Shown piece after piece: positions 25,726 to 34,894 of a DNA stretch of 64,000 bases. The stretch covers positions 257,301 through 321,300 of the forward strand of contig CAWJSI010000013.1 in NCBI GenBank assembly GCA_963845485.1. The letters run 5' to 3'. The position numbers were made by a program, and so were the translations under genes. Origin of the DNA: Bog-756 sp963845485 (GTDB lineage: Bacteria; Actinomycetota; Acidimicrobiia; Acidimicrobiales; RAAP-2). The notes beneath the pieces were generated by a model. The model was not told the origin of the DNA and did not search any database. It saw only the letters and a program-made list of their open reading frames with translations. How positions within the stretch are numbered: the first letter of the stretch is position 1; every line of letters begins with the position of its first letter.

Positions 25726-27756
25726 ATGCACCGGTGGAGTCCCACCACCGCGTCGGCCCGCATCGGGATGGCGCTGGTGGTCCTGGCCGGACTCACCGGG
25801 ATCTTCTCCCTCACCCTTGATGCGGGGACGGCAGCCCACGCCGCCACGGTCAATCCGTACCAGGTGACGTTCGTGGCCCGTCAGTGTCCGGAGTACACCG
25901 ACATCATGGCCAATCTGGCCCGCAACAACATCCAAGAGAGCCAGCAGGACCTCGGGGCGGACAGCGTCTACCGATCGGGCCAGCCCATCTCGCCCTCCAT
26001 CGAGGCGGCCAACGACCCGGCCTGCACCCCCCTCAACGGCTGGCAGTTCACCTTCGGGAACGGCATCAACGGCCAGACACCCGGAACCCACCTCTCGCGG
26101 GTGTCCAATCCGGTGTCGCCGCCGATCACCGTCCAGCCCTCGGTTCCCCTGCTCGACGCACAGGGGAACCCGACGGGGCAGACCCTCGCCGCCGCGACCA
26201 CCGTCACCCTGACCCAGTCCCAGGTCACCGCGGCCCTCAACCACCAGCTCTGGGTCCAGGGGGGCACGGCCACCGACCCGTTGGGCACGGCCACCTTCGG
26301 CAACCGGTATGCCTTCGGTGCGCTCCGCTGCGCCATCGACAACCTGAACGGGGACAACGTGGAGTGGGCCGGCTTCCCTTCGGGTCAGACCAACGTCTTT
26401 TGCTACTACTACGCCGTCGACCAGACCCCGGCCCCAGGGACCGTCGTGGTCCAAAAACAGCTGGCCGTGGGCGAGCCCGTGGCCAACACCTTCCAGTTCC
26501 AGGGGAACATCTCCTACAACCCCGGGGCCACCCCGAGCCCCAACGACAACCCCTTTGAGGTCACCGTGCCGGCCAGTGGCGCCTCACCGAGCGCCCCGGG
26601 CAGCATCTCGTTCGTGCGCTCCTCGGGCGTGTCCTGGCACTTCACCGAACTGCCCAACCCGGGCTGGGCCGCCCCGGGGGCGCCCACCTGTACGGGGGGA
26701 CCGGTGACCGTCAGCGGAGCCCAGGTCACCCTCACCCTGGCCCCGGGGGCCACGGTCACCTGTACCTACACCGACGCTCGACCGGCGGCCGGCACCCTCT
26801 CGGTACTCAAGCAGACGACGGGGGGGAATGGCGGTCCCTTCAACCTCTCGGTGACGGACCCCTCATCGACCGTCACCCCGCTCGTGGCCACCACCACCCA
26901 GCCGGACTCGCCGGTACTGGCCACCCTGGCCAACGGTTCGAGCTTCGCCCCGGCGCTGGTGGCGGGTACCTATACCTTCTCCGAGGACGTGACCGCCGCC
27001 AACGCCGCCGGCGGCGGGACCTGGGCCATGGCCGCGTTCAACTGCGACGGGGCGCCCGCCACCTCCGCCCCGGGACCCACGACCGAGACGTTCACGGTGA
27101 CCCCGAGCTTCGTCACCTCGGGCGAGTCGCTCGAGTGCACCTTCACCAACCAGTTCACCCCCGACGGGTCGCTCGCCGTCACCAAGACCACTACCGGGGG
27201 GGTGGGAACCACCGACTTCGTGGTCACGCCGGTCGCCGATCCCACCGACACCACCGTTCCCGGTGACGTCACCGACCCGGTGCTGTCGGCCACGACCACC
27301 GAGGCCGGCGTGCCCGCCACAGCCACCCAGACGGCGGGAAGCCCGCTCAATCCCCTGGCCCTCGGGCAGTACTCGATCGTGGAGGAGGGTCCCGAGAGCT
27401 CCGTCCTCGGCGCCTGGTCCCCGGTCTCGATCTCCTGTAACGGTGCGGCCACCGACCCGACGGCCTCGGACGTGCTGGTCACCCTCACCGCCTCGGACCC
27501 CACGGTCACCTGTGCCTTCACCAACGCCTTCACGGCGGTGGCCCAGAGCGACACGTCCTCGACGACGACCCCGAAGCCCGCCGTCACCACGGCCGTGGGC
27601 CCGGCGCTGGCCTCGACGGGAACCGACGTCCGGGTCCCCCTGGGGCTGGCCGTGGTGTTGGCGGTGATCGGATCGATGCTCCTCGTCGCCGACCGTGTCC
27701 GGCGCCCGCAGAGGGCCGACGCCCCCCGCCGCCCGGACGACGACCAAACCGGCTGA
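25726..27756 (+). CDS. Sortase-anchored surface protein with LASTG signal
   Basis: 676 residues. A signal peptide ends near AHA (residue 39). The N-terminal 220 residues form a unique Asn/Gln-rich domain. Three Thr-rich repeats of about 90-100 residues follow, each opening with a strand such as VVVQKQL, LSVLKQTTGG or LAVTKTTTGG and closing with a cysteine strand such as VTCTYTDA, LECTFTNQ or VTCAFTNA; these resemble DUF5979/prealbumin-type stalk domains. At 628-632 is LASTG, then a hydrophobic helix and an Arg-rich tail: a cell-wall sorting signal of the LAxTG class used by class E sortases. The sortase gene starts five bases later. Confidence 0.9.
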   Translation: MHRWSPTTASARIGMALVVLAGLTGIFSLTLDAGTAAHAATVNPYQVTFVARQCPEYTDIMANLARNNIQESQQDLGADSVYRSGQPISPSIEAANDPACTPLNGWQFTFGNGINGQTPGTHLSRVSNPVSPPITVQPSVPLLDAQGNPTGQTLAAATTVTLTQSQVTAALNHQLWVQGGTATDPLGTATFGNRYAFGALRCAIDNLNGDNVEWAGFPSGQTNVFCYYYAVDQTPAPGTVVVQKQLAVGEPVANTFQFQGNISYNPGATPSPNDNPFEVTVPASGASPSAPGSISFVRSSGVSWHFTELPNPGWAAPGAPTCTGGPVTVSGAQVTLTLAPGATVTCTYTDARPAAGTLSVLKQTTGGNGGPFNLSVTDPSSTVTPLVATTTQPDSPVLATLANGSSFAPALVAGTYTFSEDVTAANAAGGGTWAMAAFNCDGAPATSAPGPTTETFTVTPSFVTSGESLECTFTNQFTPDGSLAVTKTTTGGVGTTDFVVTPVADPTDTTVPGDVTDPVLSATTTEAGVPATATQTAGSPLNPLALGQYSIVEEGPESSVLGAWSPVSISCNGAATDPTASDVLVTLTASDPTVTCAFTNAFTAVAQSDTSSTTTPKPAVTTAVGPALASTGTDVRVPLGLAVVLAVIGSMLLVADRVRRPQRADAPRRPDDDQTG

Positions 27757-27760
27757 CCCC

Positions 27761-28654
27761 GTGGCCACCGCACCACGGCGGTCGGGCCTGGCCGTGGCCG
27801 GATGGACCCTGCTGGCCCTGGCGGGACTGGTGGTGCTGTTCGTCAGCTACCAGCTGTGGGGGACCGGCCTCGTCCAGGCCCGTCACCAGGACGCCCTCCG
27901 GGTGCAGTTCCGACAGGCGATGGCCCACCGGCGGGTGCTGGCGTCGACGGGCGCCCCGGCGGCAACCGCCCCTCCGACCGCCGACCCTCCCACCGGTCGG
28001 CCCGTCGGGACCCTGGTGATTCCCGAGATCGGTGTGAACCAGGTGATCGTGGAGGGCACGGGCGCCGCCGAGCTCGCTACCGGTCCCGGGCACTACCCCG
28101 GCACCCCACTACCCGGTCAGCCCGGGAACGCCGGGATCGCCGGCCATCGGACGACCCACGGCCGACCCTTCTACGATCTCAACCTCCTGGGATCGGGGGA
28201 TCCCATCACGGTGACGACCGTGCAGGGAACGTTCCATTACACGGTGGTCCGCTCCGAGGTGGTGGCACCCACCGATCTCGGCGTGCTGGCCCCTACGTCG
28301 ACGCCGGAGCTGACCCTCACTACCTGTACGCCGCGCTACAGCGCCGCCCAGAGGCTGGTGGTCGTGGCCCGGCTGGTCTCGCCGGCGGCGCCGGCATCGG
28401 TGCCGGTCCGCTCAGGCACGGCGGACCCGAGGGCCGCGCCCGTCCAAGACGATGCCCACCGCCCGGTGGAGTGGCTGTGGCTCGGGGTATGGGCCCTCGC
28501 CGGGGTGGCCCTGGTGGTGGTCGTGGCCCTGGTCCGACGGCGCCTGGGCGGAAGGCGAGCGTGGCTGGCTCCGCTGGCCGCGGTTCCCGCGGCCCTCGTG
28601 GTGCTGTTCTTTCTCTTCGGGGCGGTCAACGCCCTGCTGCCCGCCAGCCTCTGA
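27761..28654 (+). CDS. Class E sortase
   Basis: 297 residues from GTG 27761. One N-terminal membrane segment (about 10-33), a Pro/Ala linker, the catalytic sortase beta-barrel with GTLVIPEIGVNQVIVEG, catalytic His in IAGHRTTHG, Cys in LTTCTPRY and Arg in AAQR; then two more C-terminal membrane segments, as in other class E enzymes. The enzyme should cut LAxTG substrates, matching the upstream protein. Residues 60-64 of the sortase itself read LASTG, directly after its membrane anchor. Confidence 0.93.
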   Translation: MATAPRRSGLAVAGWTLLALAGLVVLFVSYQLWGTGLVQARHQDALRVQFRQAMAHRRVLASTGAPAATAPPTADPPTGRPVGTLVIPEIGVNQVIVEGTGAAELATGPGHYPGTPLPGQPGNAGIAGHRTTHGRPFYDLNLLGSGDPITVTTVQGTFHYTVVRSEVVAPTDLGVLAPTSTPELTLTTCTPRYSAAQRLVVVARLVSPAAPASVPVRSGTADPRAAPVQDDAHRPVEWLWLGVWALAGVALVVVVALVRRRLGGRRAWLAPLAAVPAALVVLFFLFGAVNALLPASL

Positions 28655-28779
28655 GGGCACTCCGCCGACGGCTCGGTCGTCGATGGCCCGGACAGGCGCC
28701 AGGTAGGCTCGTGGGTGCGCCGGTGGACGCCGTCCGGTCCGGTGCGCTCTCCGCAACCATTCCAAGGAAACCCGTACCG

Positions 28780-31500
28780 ATGCGATTCGTCTTCGACTTC
28801 GACCACACCCACCGTAAGCCCCCCATGGAGATGAAGGACCTCCTCGGGGGCAAGGGGGCCAATCTGGCCGAGATGACCTCGGTACTGGGCCTGCCGGTGC
28901 CCCCCGGGTTCACCATCGGCACCACCGCGTGCCGGAGCTACATGGAGGGGGGCTGGCCCGAGGGACTGACCGATGAGGTGGCCAAGGCCCGGGTCCGCCT
29001 GGAGAAAAAGATGGGCAAGCGCATCGGCGACTCAAGCGACCCTCTGTTGGTGTCGGTCCGGTCAGGAGCGAAGTTCTCCATGCCCGGGATGATGGACACC
29101 GTCCTCAACCTGGGGCTGAACGACCAGTCTGTCGAAGGCCTGGCCAAGCAGACCGACGACGAGCGGTTCGCCTTCGACTCCTACCGGCGGTTCATCGCCA
29201 TGTATGGGCGGATCGTGCTCGACATACCCGGTGAGGAGTTCGACACCCTGCTCGACGCGGCCAAGGAGCTCGCCGGCACCGCGTCCGATGCCGGCGTGCC
29301 CGTCGAGCTGCTCCGGTACCTGGTGGACGCCTACCAGCAGATCGTGGAGCGCCACACCGGGAAACCCTTCCCTCAGGACCCCGACGAGCAGTTGCGCGGG
29401 GCCATCGAGGCCGTCTTTGCCTCATGGGACGGACCACGGGCCGTGGCCTACCGGGTGCGAGAGCGCATCGCCCACGACCTCGGCACGGCGGTCAACGTGC
29501 AGGCCATGGTGTTCGGCAATCGCGATAACACCTCGGGGACCGGTGTCGGCTTCACCCGCGACCCGGCCACCGGGGCCACCGGGGAGTACGGCGACTTCCT
29601 CATCAATGCCCAGGGCGAGGACGTCGTAGCCGGCATCCGGAACACCGAGCCCCTGTCGGCCCTGAAGGACGAGTTCCCCGACATCCACGCCGAGCTCCTG
29701 GCCATCTTCGCCCGTCTGGAGGGCCACTACCGGGACATGTGCGACACCGAGTTCACCATCGAGCAGGGCAAGCTGTGGATGCTCCAGACCCGGGTGGGCA
29801 AGCGCACCGGCCGGGCCGCCCTCACGATGGCTGTCGACATGGTGGGCGAGAAGGGGATCAAGCTGACCAAAGAAGAGGCGCTCGACCGGATCACCGGCGA
29901 ACACCTGGAGCAGGTCCTCCATCCTCAGTTCTCCGGGTCGGGCCATGCCGTGTTGGCCCGCGGCCTCGGGGCCTCCCCCGGTGCTGCCGTCGGCCGGGTC
30001 TACCTGACTGCCGACGATGCCCAGTCGGCCGCCGAGCGCGGCGAACAGGTGGTGTTGGTCCGCAGCGAGACGTCGCCCGAGGACGTCCACGGCATGCTGG
30101 CCGCCGAGGGCATCCTGACCGCCCGGGGTGGTCTGGTCAGCCACGCCGCCGTGGTGGCCCGGGGATGGGGCAAGCCCGCCGTGGTGGGCGCTGAGGCCCT
30201 CCGCATCTCGGGCTCGTCGTTCACCGTGGGGGACACCGTGGTCAACGAGGGGGACTGGATCTCGGTCGACGGGACCAACGGCACCGTGATGCTGGGCCAG
30301 GTCCCGGTGACCGCGGGGGAGACGCCCCCCGAGTTCGAGACCATCCTGGGCTGGGCCGACGAGGTCCGGGCCGGACACCTAGGGGTCCGGGCCAATGCCG
30401 ACACCGGTCCCGACGCCGCCAACGCCCGTCGCCACGGCGCTGAGGGGATCGGCCTGTGCCGGACCGAGCACATGTTCCTGGCCGAGGACCGGCTCCCGGT
30501 GGTGCGCAGGATGATCCTGGCTTCGACCCCCGATGAGGAGGAGGCGGCCCTGGAGGCGCTGCGGGTGGCCCAGCGTTCGGACTTCGAGGAGATCCTGGAG
30601 GCCATGGACGCGCTGCCCGTGACCATCCGGCTGCTCGACCCGCCGCTGCACGAGTTCCTGCCCGACACCCAGGAGTTGGCCATCAAAGAGGCAACCGTGG
30701 GCCTCTCCGAGGAGGAGAGCCGGCTCTACGAGGCAGCCAAGACCTGGCACGAGTTCAATCCCATGCTGGGGACGCGCGGTGTGCGCCTCGGGGTGATCAA
30801 GCCCGGCCTCTATGCCATGCAGGTCCGAGCCCTCATGGAGGCCGCTCTCGACCGGGTGGCGGCAGGAGGTCATCCCATCGTTGAGATCATGATCCCCCTC
30901 ACCGTGTCCCGAGAGGAGTTGGCCCTGGCCCGCTCGTGGGTGGAAGCAGCCATCGCCGAGGCGCTGGCGACCACCGGGGCCACCGGCACCGAGGCGGGGA
31001 AGATGGAGGTGCTGATCGGGACCATGATCGAGACCCCCCGAGCGGCCCTGCGGGCCGGTGAGATCGCCGAGGAGGCCGACTTCTTCTCCTTCGGGACCAA
31101 CGACCTCACCCAGATGACGTTCGGTTTCAGCCGGGATGATGTCGAAGGCCGAATGATGTCGGCCTACCTCGAACAGGGACTCCTCAAGCGGAATCCCTTC
31201 GAGGTGGTGGATCCCGACGGGGTGGGTGAGCTGGTCCGCCTCGGCGTGGAGCGGGGCCGGGCCACCCGTCCGTCGCTCAAGATCGGGGTGTGCGGGGAGC
31301 ACGGTGGCGATCCCGAGTCCATCGCCACGTTCGCCGCCGCAGGCCTCGACTACGTGAGCTGTTCACCTTTCCGGGTCCCCATCGCCCGTCTGGCTGCGGC
31401 CCAGGCGGTGCTGGCCGGGCTCACCGGCTCGACCAAGGGGCCCAAGGCCAAGCCGGCGGGGAAGGGCACCGCCAAGTCAAAGTCCAAGTCCAAGGCGTAA
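28780..31500 (+). CDS. ppdK: Pyruvate, phosphate dikinase
   Basis: 906 residues, the usual length. GGKGANLAEMTSVLGLPVPP opens the ATP-grasp domain; the phosphohistidine site is GGLVSHAAVVARGWGKPA; the pyruvate domain has GLCRTEHMF, IMIPLTVSREEL and the catalytic cysteine in GVCGEHGGDP. It interconverts pyruvate, ATP and phosphate with PEP, AMP and pyrophosphate. ATG 28780 follows AAGGAAA by about ten bases. A short Lys/Ser tail (KSKSKSKA) ends the protein and looks disordered. Confidence 0.97.
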   Translation: MRFVFDFDHTHRKPPMEMKDLLGGKGANLAEMTSVLGLPVPPGFTIGTTACRSYMEGGWPEGLTDEVAKARVRLEKKMGKRIGDSSDPLLVSVRSGAKFSMPGMMDTVLNLGLNDQSVEGLAKQTDDERFAFDSYRRFIAMYGRIVLDIPGEEFDTLLDAAKELAGTASDAGVPVELLRYLVDAYQQIVERHTGKPFPQDPDEQLRGAIEAVFASWDGPRAVAYRVRERIAHDLGTAVNVQAMVFGNRDNTSGTGVGFTRDPATGATGEYGDFLINAQGEDVVAGIRNTEPLSALKDEFPDIHAELLAIFARLEGHYRDMCDTEFTIEQGKLWMLQTRVGKRTGRAALTMAVDMVGEKGIKLTKEEALDRITGEHLEQVLHPQFSGSGHAVLARGLGASPGAAVGRVYLTADDAQSAAERGEQVVLVRSETSPEDVHGMLAAEGILTARGGLVSHAAVVARGWGKPAVVGAEALRISGSSFTVGDTVVNEGDWISVDGTNGTVMLGQVPVTAGETPPEFETILGWADEVRAGHLGVRANADTGPDAANARRHGAEGIGLCRTEHMFLAEDRLPVVRRMILASTPDEEEAALEALRVAQRSDFEEILEAMDALPVTIRLLDPPLHEFLPDTQELAIKEATVGLSEEESRLYEAAKTWHEFNPMLGTRGVRLGVIKPGLYAMQVRALMEAALDRVAAGGHPIVEIMIPLTVSREELALARSWVEAAIAEALATTGATGTEAGKMEVLIGTMIETPRAALRAGEIAEEADFFSFGTNDLTQMTFGFSRDDVEGRMMSAYLEQGLLKRNPFEVVDPDGVGELVRLGVERGRATRPSLKIGVCGEHGGDPESIATFAAAGLDYVSCSPFRVPIARLAAAQAVLAGLTGSTKGPKAKPAGKGTAKSKSKSKA

Positions 31501-31518
31501 ACGGAGCGACGTCTGACG

Positions 31519-31547
31519 TCTGACGTCCGACGGAGCGCTGCGTCAGA
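31519..31547. terminator. Possible hairpin in a tandem GTCTGAC repeat
   Basis: Between the convergent ppdK and GT4 genes there are two copies of GTCTGAC and one GTCCGAC. TCTGACG at 31519-31525 can pair with CGTCAGA at 31541-31547 over a 15-base loop. Weak support for a terminator. Confidence 0.3.
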
Positions 31548-32727
31548 TCCGGGCGCTCTCGGTCCGGTCCACGATCGTTCGCAGCGTCTCGAAGGATGAG
31601 GCCCAGCTGAGCTGGAGGGCCCGTTGGCGGGCCCGGATGGACTGGGCCCTGAGGCGGTCAGGGTCGGTGATGAGCGCCTCGAGCGTGTTGGCCAGGTCTT
31701 CGACATCGTCGAAGTACTCGACGCTCTCCGCTCCGATCTCGGGAATGCCCCCACGCCGAGACGTCACCGCAGCCAGTCCCGAGGCCATGCCTTCGAACAG
31801 CACCAAGGGACAGGGATCGTCGAACTGGGAAGGTACGACGAGGATGTCGTGGCTCCGGTAGATGGAAGGCACCTCGGTGTTGGGTACAAAGGGGCGGAAC
31901 TCGATGCTGTCCCCGAGCGCTACTTGGTCTTGGCGCAGGGACTCCTCGAACGGGGACAGCGCAAGCCCCTCGGCGTGCGTGGTGCTCCCGAGGAAGGTTG
32001 CCGCAAAGGGAATGCCCCGGTGGCGCAACGTCTTCAGGGCGGCCATCAACACGTGGGGCCCTTTGATCTCGCGCATCATGCCCACGAAGAGAATGGACGG
32101 TACCGCCCCGGACCGGACGTCATCAGGGTGGAAGCGGTCGCTGTCGACGCCGTTGTAGACCACCTTGAGCTTCTCGCTCACCTGGTGGTCCCCGATCCTG
32201 GCGGCGATCAGATCCCTCGTCGACCGGCTTACGCAGATCACCGCATCGGTCAACGACAGGAAGCGCCGCAGCTCCCGCCGCGAGTAGCCGCGCGAGAGCG
32301 AGTTGTGGACGTAGAGGAAGAGCGGGCGCTTGGGGTGTCGATCCTTGATCGTTAGTAGGCCGGCGGCACCGAGCAGTCCGTCGTGGACCACGATGGGCCC
32401 CCGGGTGGCGTCGAGTGCCTCGGCCACGGGCCGAAAGAGCCGGCCAACATTGCGCCGTCTGAGACCGAGGTGACCTACGACAATGTCCTCGCGAGCCTCC
32501 CTCGTCGTGAGGTATTCGTTCGACAGGTAACGGAGGAAGTCGACGGGAAGGAGCTCGGCGTCGGGGAAGATGTTGCCCCGGTTGTTCGAGGCGGCCACGG
32601 CCGAGCCGATGCCGTGTCGGGCCGCCTCCCTGGTCAGCTCCCGGATGACATTGTTGATGGCACTTCCGTCCGTACAGAGGGCCTGGGTGACGTGGGACCA
32701 GCACGATCCATCGCCGCCCACCGCCAC
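31543..32727 (-). CDS. Glycosyltransferase family 4
   Basis: 394 residues. Donor-domain motifs VVYNGVDSDRF, ILFVGMMREIKGPHVLMAAL and VVPSQFDDPCPLVLFEGMAS are clear; the N-domain has INNVIRELTREAARHG. Retaining GT-B enzyme, probably for an exported glycan. It is isolated between ppdK and dnaG, and divergent from dnaG over about 210 bases in which nothing else was recognised. Confidence 0.92.
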   Translation of the reverse strand: MAVGGDGSCWSHVTQALCTDGSAINNVIRELTREAARHGIGSAVAASNNRGNIFPDAELLPVDFLRYLSNEYLTTREAREDIVVGHLGLRRRNVGRLFRPVAEALDATRGPIVVHDGLLGAAGLLTIKDRHPKRPLFLYVHNSLSRGYSRRELRRFLSLTDAVICVSRSTRDLIAARIGDHQVSEKLKVVYNGVDSDRFHPDDVRSGAVPSILFVGMMREIKGPHVLMAALKTLRHRGIPFAATFLGSTTHAEGLALSPFEESLRQDQVALGDSIEFRPFVPNTEVPSIYRSHDILVVPSQFDDPCPLVLFEGMASGLAAVTSRRGGIPEIGAESVEYFDDVEDLANTLEALITDPDRLRAQSIRARQRALQLSWASSFETLRTIVDRTESARI

Positions 32728-32935
32728 TGGCGTAGCCGGGGTGGCCCGGCCCGTGACAGGTCGGTCCTCGGAGGGGACGGCTCGGCCCTGGTCAGGCTGT
32801 GCGATGACCTTCCTCCTCGTCTCGGCCGGTGCTCAGCTCGGAATTCATCGACCCGGCCGCCCAGGAACTTGAGGTGGGACGGGGTTCGGTGGTGCGTGGA
32901 CGGAGACGCCCGAGGACGCGGTACCGTCGTCACCC

Positions 32936-34894
32936 ATGGGCATCCCTGACGAGGACGTGGCCCGGGTCAGGGCGGAGACCGACATCGTCGCTCTGATCGG
33001 GGAGCATGCCGCGCTGAAGAAGGTGGGGCGTCGCTGGACGGGCCTGTGCCCCTTCCACGGGGAGAAGACGCCCTCGTTCAGCGTGAACGCCGAAGAGGGG
33101 TTCTACTACTGCTTCGGATGCCAAGCCAAAGGTGACGCCATCAGCTTCGTGCGGGCCATTGAGCACCTCGACTTCGTCGATGCGGTCCGCCGCCTGGCCG
33201 ACAAGGCAGGCATCACCATCAGAGAGGACGCCACCTCGGGCCGGGACAGTCAGCGCCGCAAGATCTACCTCGACGCCATGGAACAGGCCACCGAGTGGTA
33301 CCACCGCCGCCTCCTCACCTCGCCCGACGCCGGGCAGGCCCGCGACTACCTGCGCAGCCGGGGCTACGACGGCGAGGTGGTGCGGCGCTTCCGGCTGGGG
33401 TGGGCGCCCGACGACTGGGACGCACTCTGCTCGGGCCTCGGACTCGACGAGGAACTCGCCGTGGGTGCCGGGTTGGGCTTCGTCAACCGGCGACACCGAC
33501 TGCAAGACGCGTTCCGGGCCCGGGTCCTGTTCCCCATCTGCGATCCGTCGGGCCATCCCGTGGCTCTCGGGGGTCGCGTCCTGCCGGGAAGCTCGGATCC
33601 GGCCAAGTACAAGAACTCCTCGGAGACCCCGATCTACTCCAAGCGGAAGACGCTGTACGCCCTCAACTGGGCCAAACAGGAGATCATCGCCTCCGACGAG
33701 GTGGTGGTGTGCGAGGGCTATACCGACGTCATCGGCCTGTTCGGTGTAGGCGTCGAGCGGGCTGTGGCCACCTGTGGCACGGCCCTCGCCGAGGAGCACG
33801 TCAAGCTGCTGCGGGGCTTCGCCTCCCGGGTGGTCCTGGCCTTCGACGCGGACGGGGCCGGTCAGGCGGCCGCCGGCCGGTTCTACGAGTGGCAGCGGAA
33901 GCTGTCCATCGACGTGGCCGTAGCCGCCCTGCCGCCGGGCTCCGACCCCGGGGAGATGGCCCGAACCGATCCCGATGCACTGCGGGCCGCCATCGCTGGA
34001 GCCAAGCCGTTCCTGCAGTTCCGGGTGGACCGCATCCTCGACGCAGCCGAGCTCGGCACCCCCGAAGGGCGGGCGCGGGCAGCCGACTCCGCTCTCGGCG
34101 CGGTGGCCGAGCACCCCGACAACCTGGTCCGGGACCAGTACCTGATGCAGGTGGCCGAACGCTGCCGGCTGGAGCCCGCCCTGCTCCGGGACCGCCTCGA
34201 GCAGCTGCGTCGGGAGGGCCCACCTCCCGACACGGCGGCGTCATCGCCCCGGCGGTCCGGGCCGGCGGCTGTCCGTGGTGGCCCCCGCCGGAGTTCGACG
34301 CCCACCGGGCCCGACGACCCCTGGGTGCGCGAGCCCGAAGGCGAAGGCGAGTGGGATGCCGACGGGTTCGACGGAGGAGGCACCTGGCCCGACGACGGCC
34401 AGGGTGGTCCTGAGGGTCGATCCCGGACGCCACGTCGGACGGCTCCCGAGTTCCGCCCCGGCCTCGAGGCCCTCCGCCTGGCCATCCACCGTCCCGAGGA
34501 GGTGGCCGATCGGCTGGAGTCCGCCCTGTTCCGCGACGATCTCCAACGTGAGGCCTTCGAGGTCCTTGCTTCGGCCGACACCGAGCCCTTGCACCAGGTC
34601 ATCGAGGATGCCCCTCCCGAAGTGCGGGCCCTGCTCGTCCGGCTGACGGTGGAAGAGCCCCGAGGGGCTCCCGACGAGGTGGTCATGCAGCTGGTCAGGG
34701 ATGCGGCCCGGGCCCAACTGACGGTGATCACGGCCGAAGCCCGTACGTCCTCGACGGCCGTGGCCGAGGCCGCCGAGGTGGCGTCCTGGGTCCAGGAGCT
34801 GGACGATCCTGTCGCCTCGGCGGAAGCAACGGCCAGGTTGGTAGCCTGGCTCGTGGTGAGGGCACAGATGACTTACGCGGAGCCCGGATCGTGA
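32936..34894 (+). CDS. dnaG: DNA primase
   Basis: 652 residues. The zinc-binding domain has CPFHGEKTPSF and YYCFGCQAKGD. The RNA polymerase domain holds the TOPRIM motifs VVVCEGYTDV and LAFDADGAGQ. A Pro/Asp/Glu-rich linker (about 420-500) leads to the DnaB-interacting C-domain. The stop overlaps the rpoD start by four bases, so primase and the main sigma factor are coupled as in the macromolecular synthesis operon; rpsU is absent. Confidence 0.97.
   Translation: MGIPDEDVARVRAETDIVALIGEHAALKKVGRRWTGLCPFHGEKTPSFSVNAEEGFYYCFGCQAKGDAISFVRAIEHLDFVDAVRRLADKAGITIREDATSGRDSQRRKIYLDAMEQATEWYHRRLLTSPDAGQARDYLRSRGYDGEVVRRFRLGWAPDDWDALCSGLGLDEELAVGAGLGFVNRRHRLQDAFRARVLFPICDPSGHPVALGGRVLPGSSDPAKYKNSSETPIYSKRKTLYALNWAKQEIIASDEVVVCEGYTDVIGLFGVGVERAVATCGTALAEEHVKLLRGFASRVVLAFDADGAGQAAAGRFYEWQRKLSIDVAVAALPPGSDPGEMARTDPDALRAAIAGAKPFLQFRVDRILDAAELGTPEGRARAADSALGAVAEHPDNLVRDQYLMQVAERCRLEPALLRDRLEQLRREGPPPDTAASSPRRSGPAAVRGGPRRSSTPTGPDDPWVREPEGEGEWDADGFDGGGTWPDDGQGGPEGRSRTPRRTAPEFRPGLEALRLAIHRPEEVADRLESALFRDDLQREAFEVLASADTEPLHQVIEDAPPEVRALLVRLTVEEPRGAPDEVVMQLVRDAARAQLTVITAEARTSSTAVAEAAEVASWVQELDDPVASAEATARLVAWLVVRAQMTYAEPGS

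Noticed and set aside
31503..31530. GTCTGAC tandem as a CRISPR-like or regulatory repeat
   Set aside because: Only three short copies with no spacers; most likely part of a terminator.
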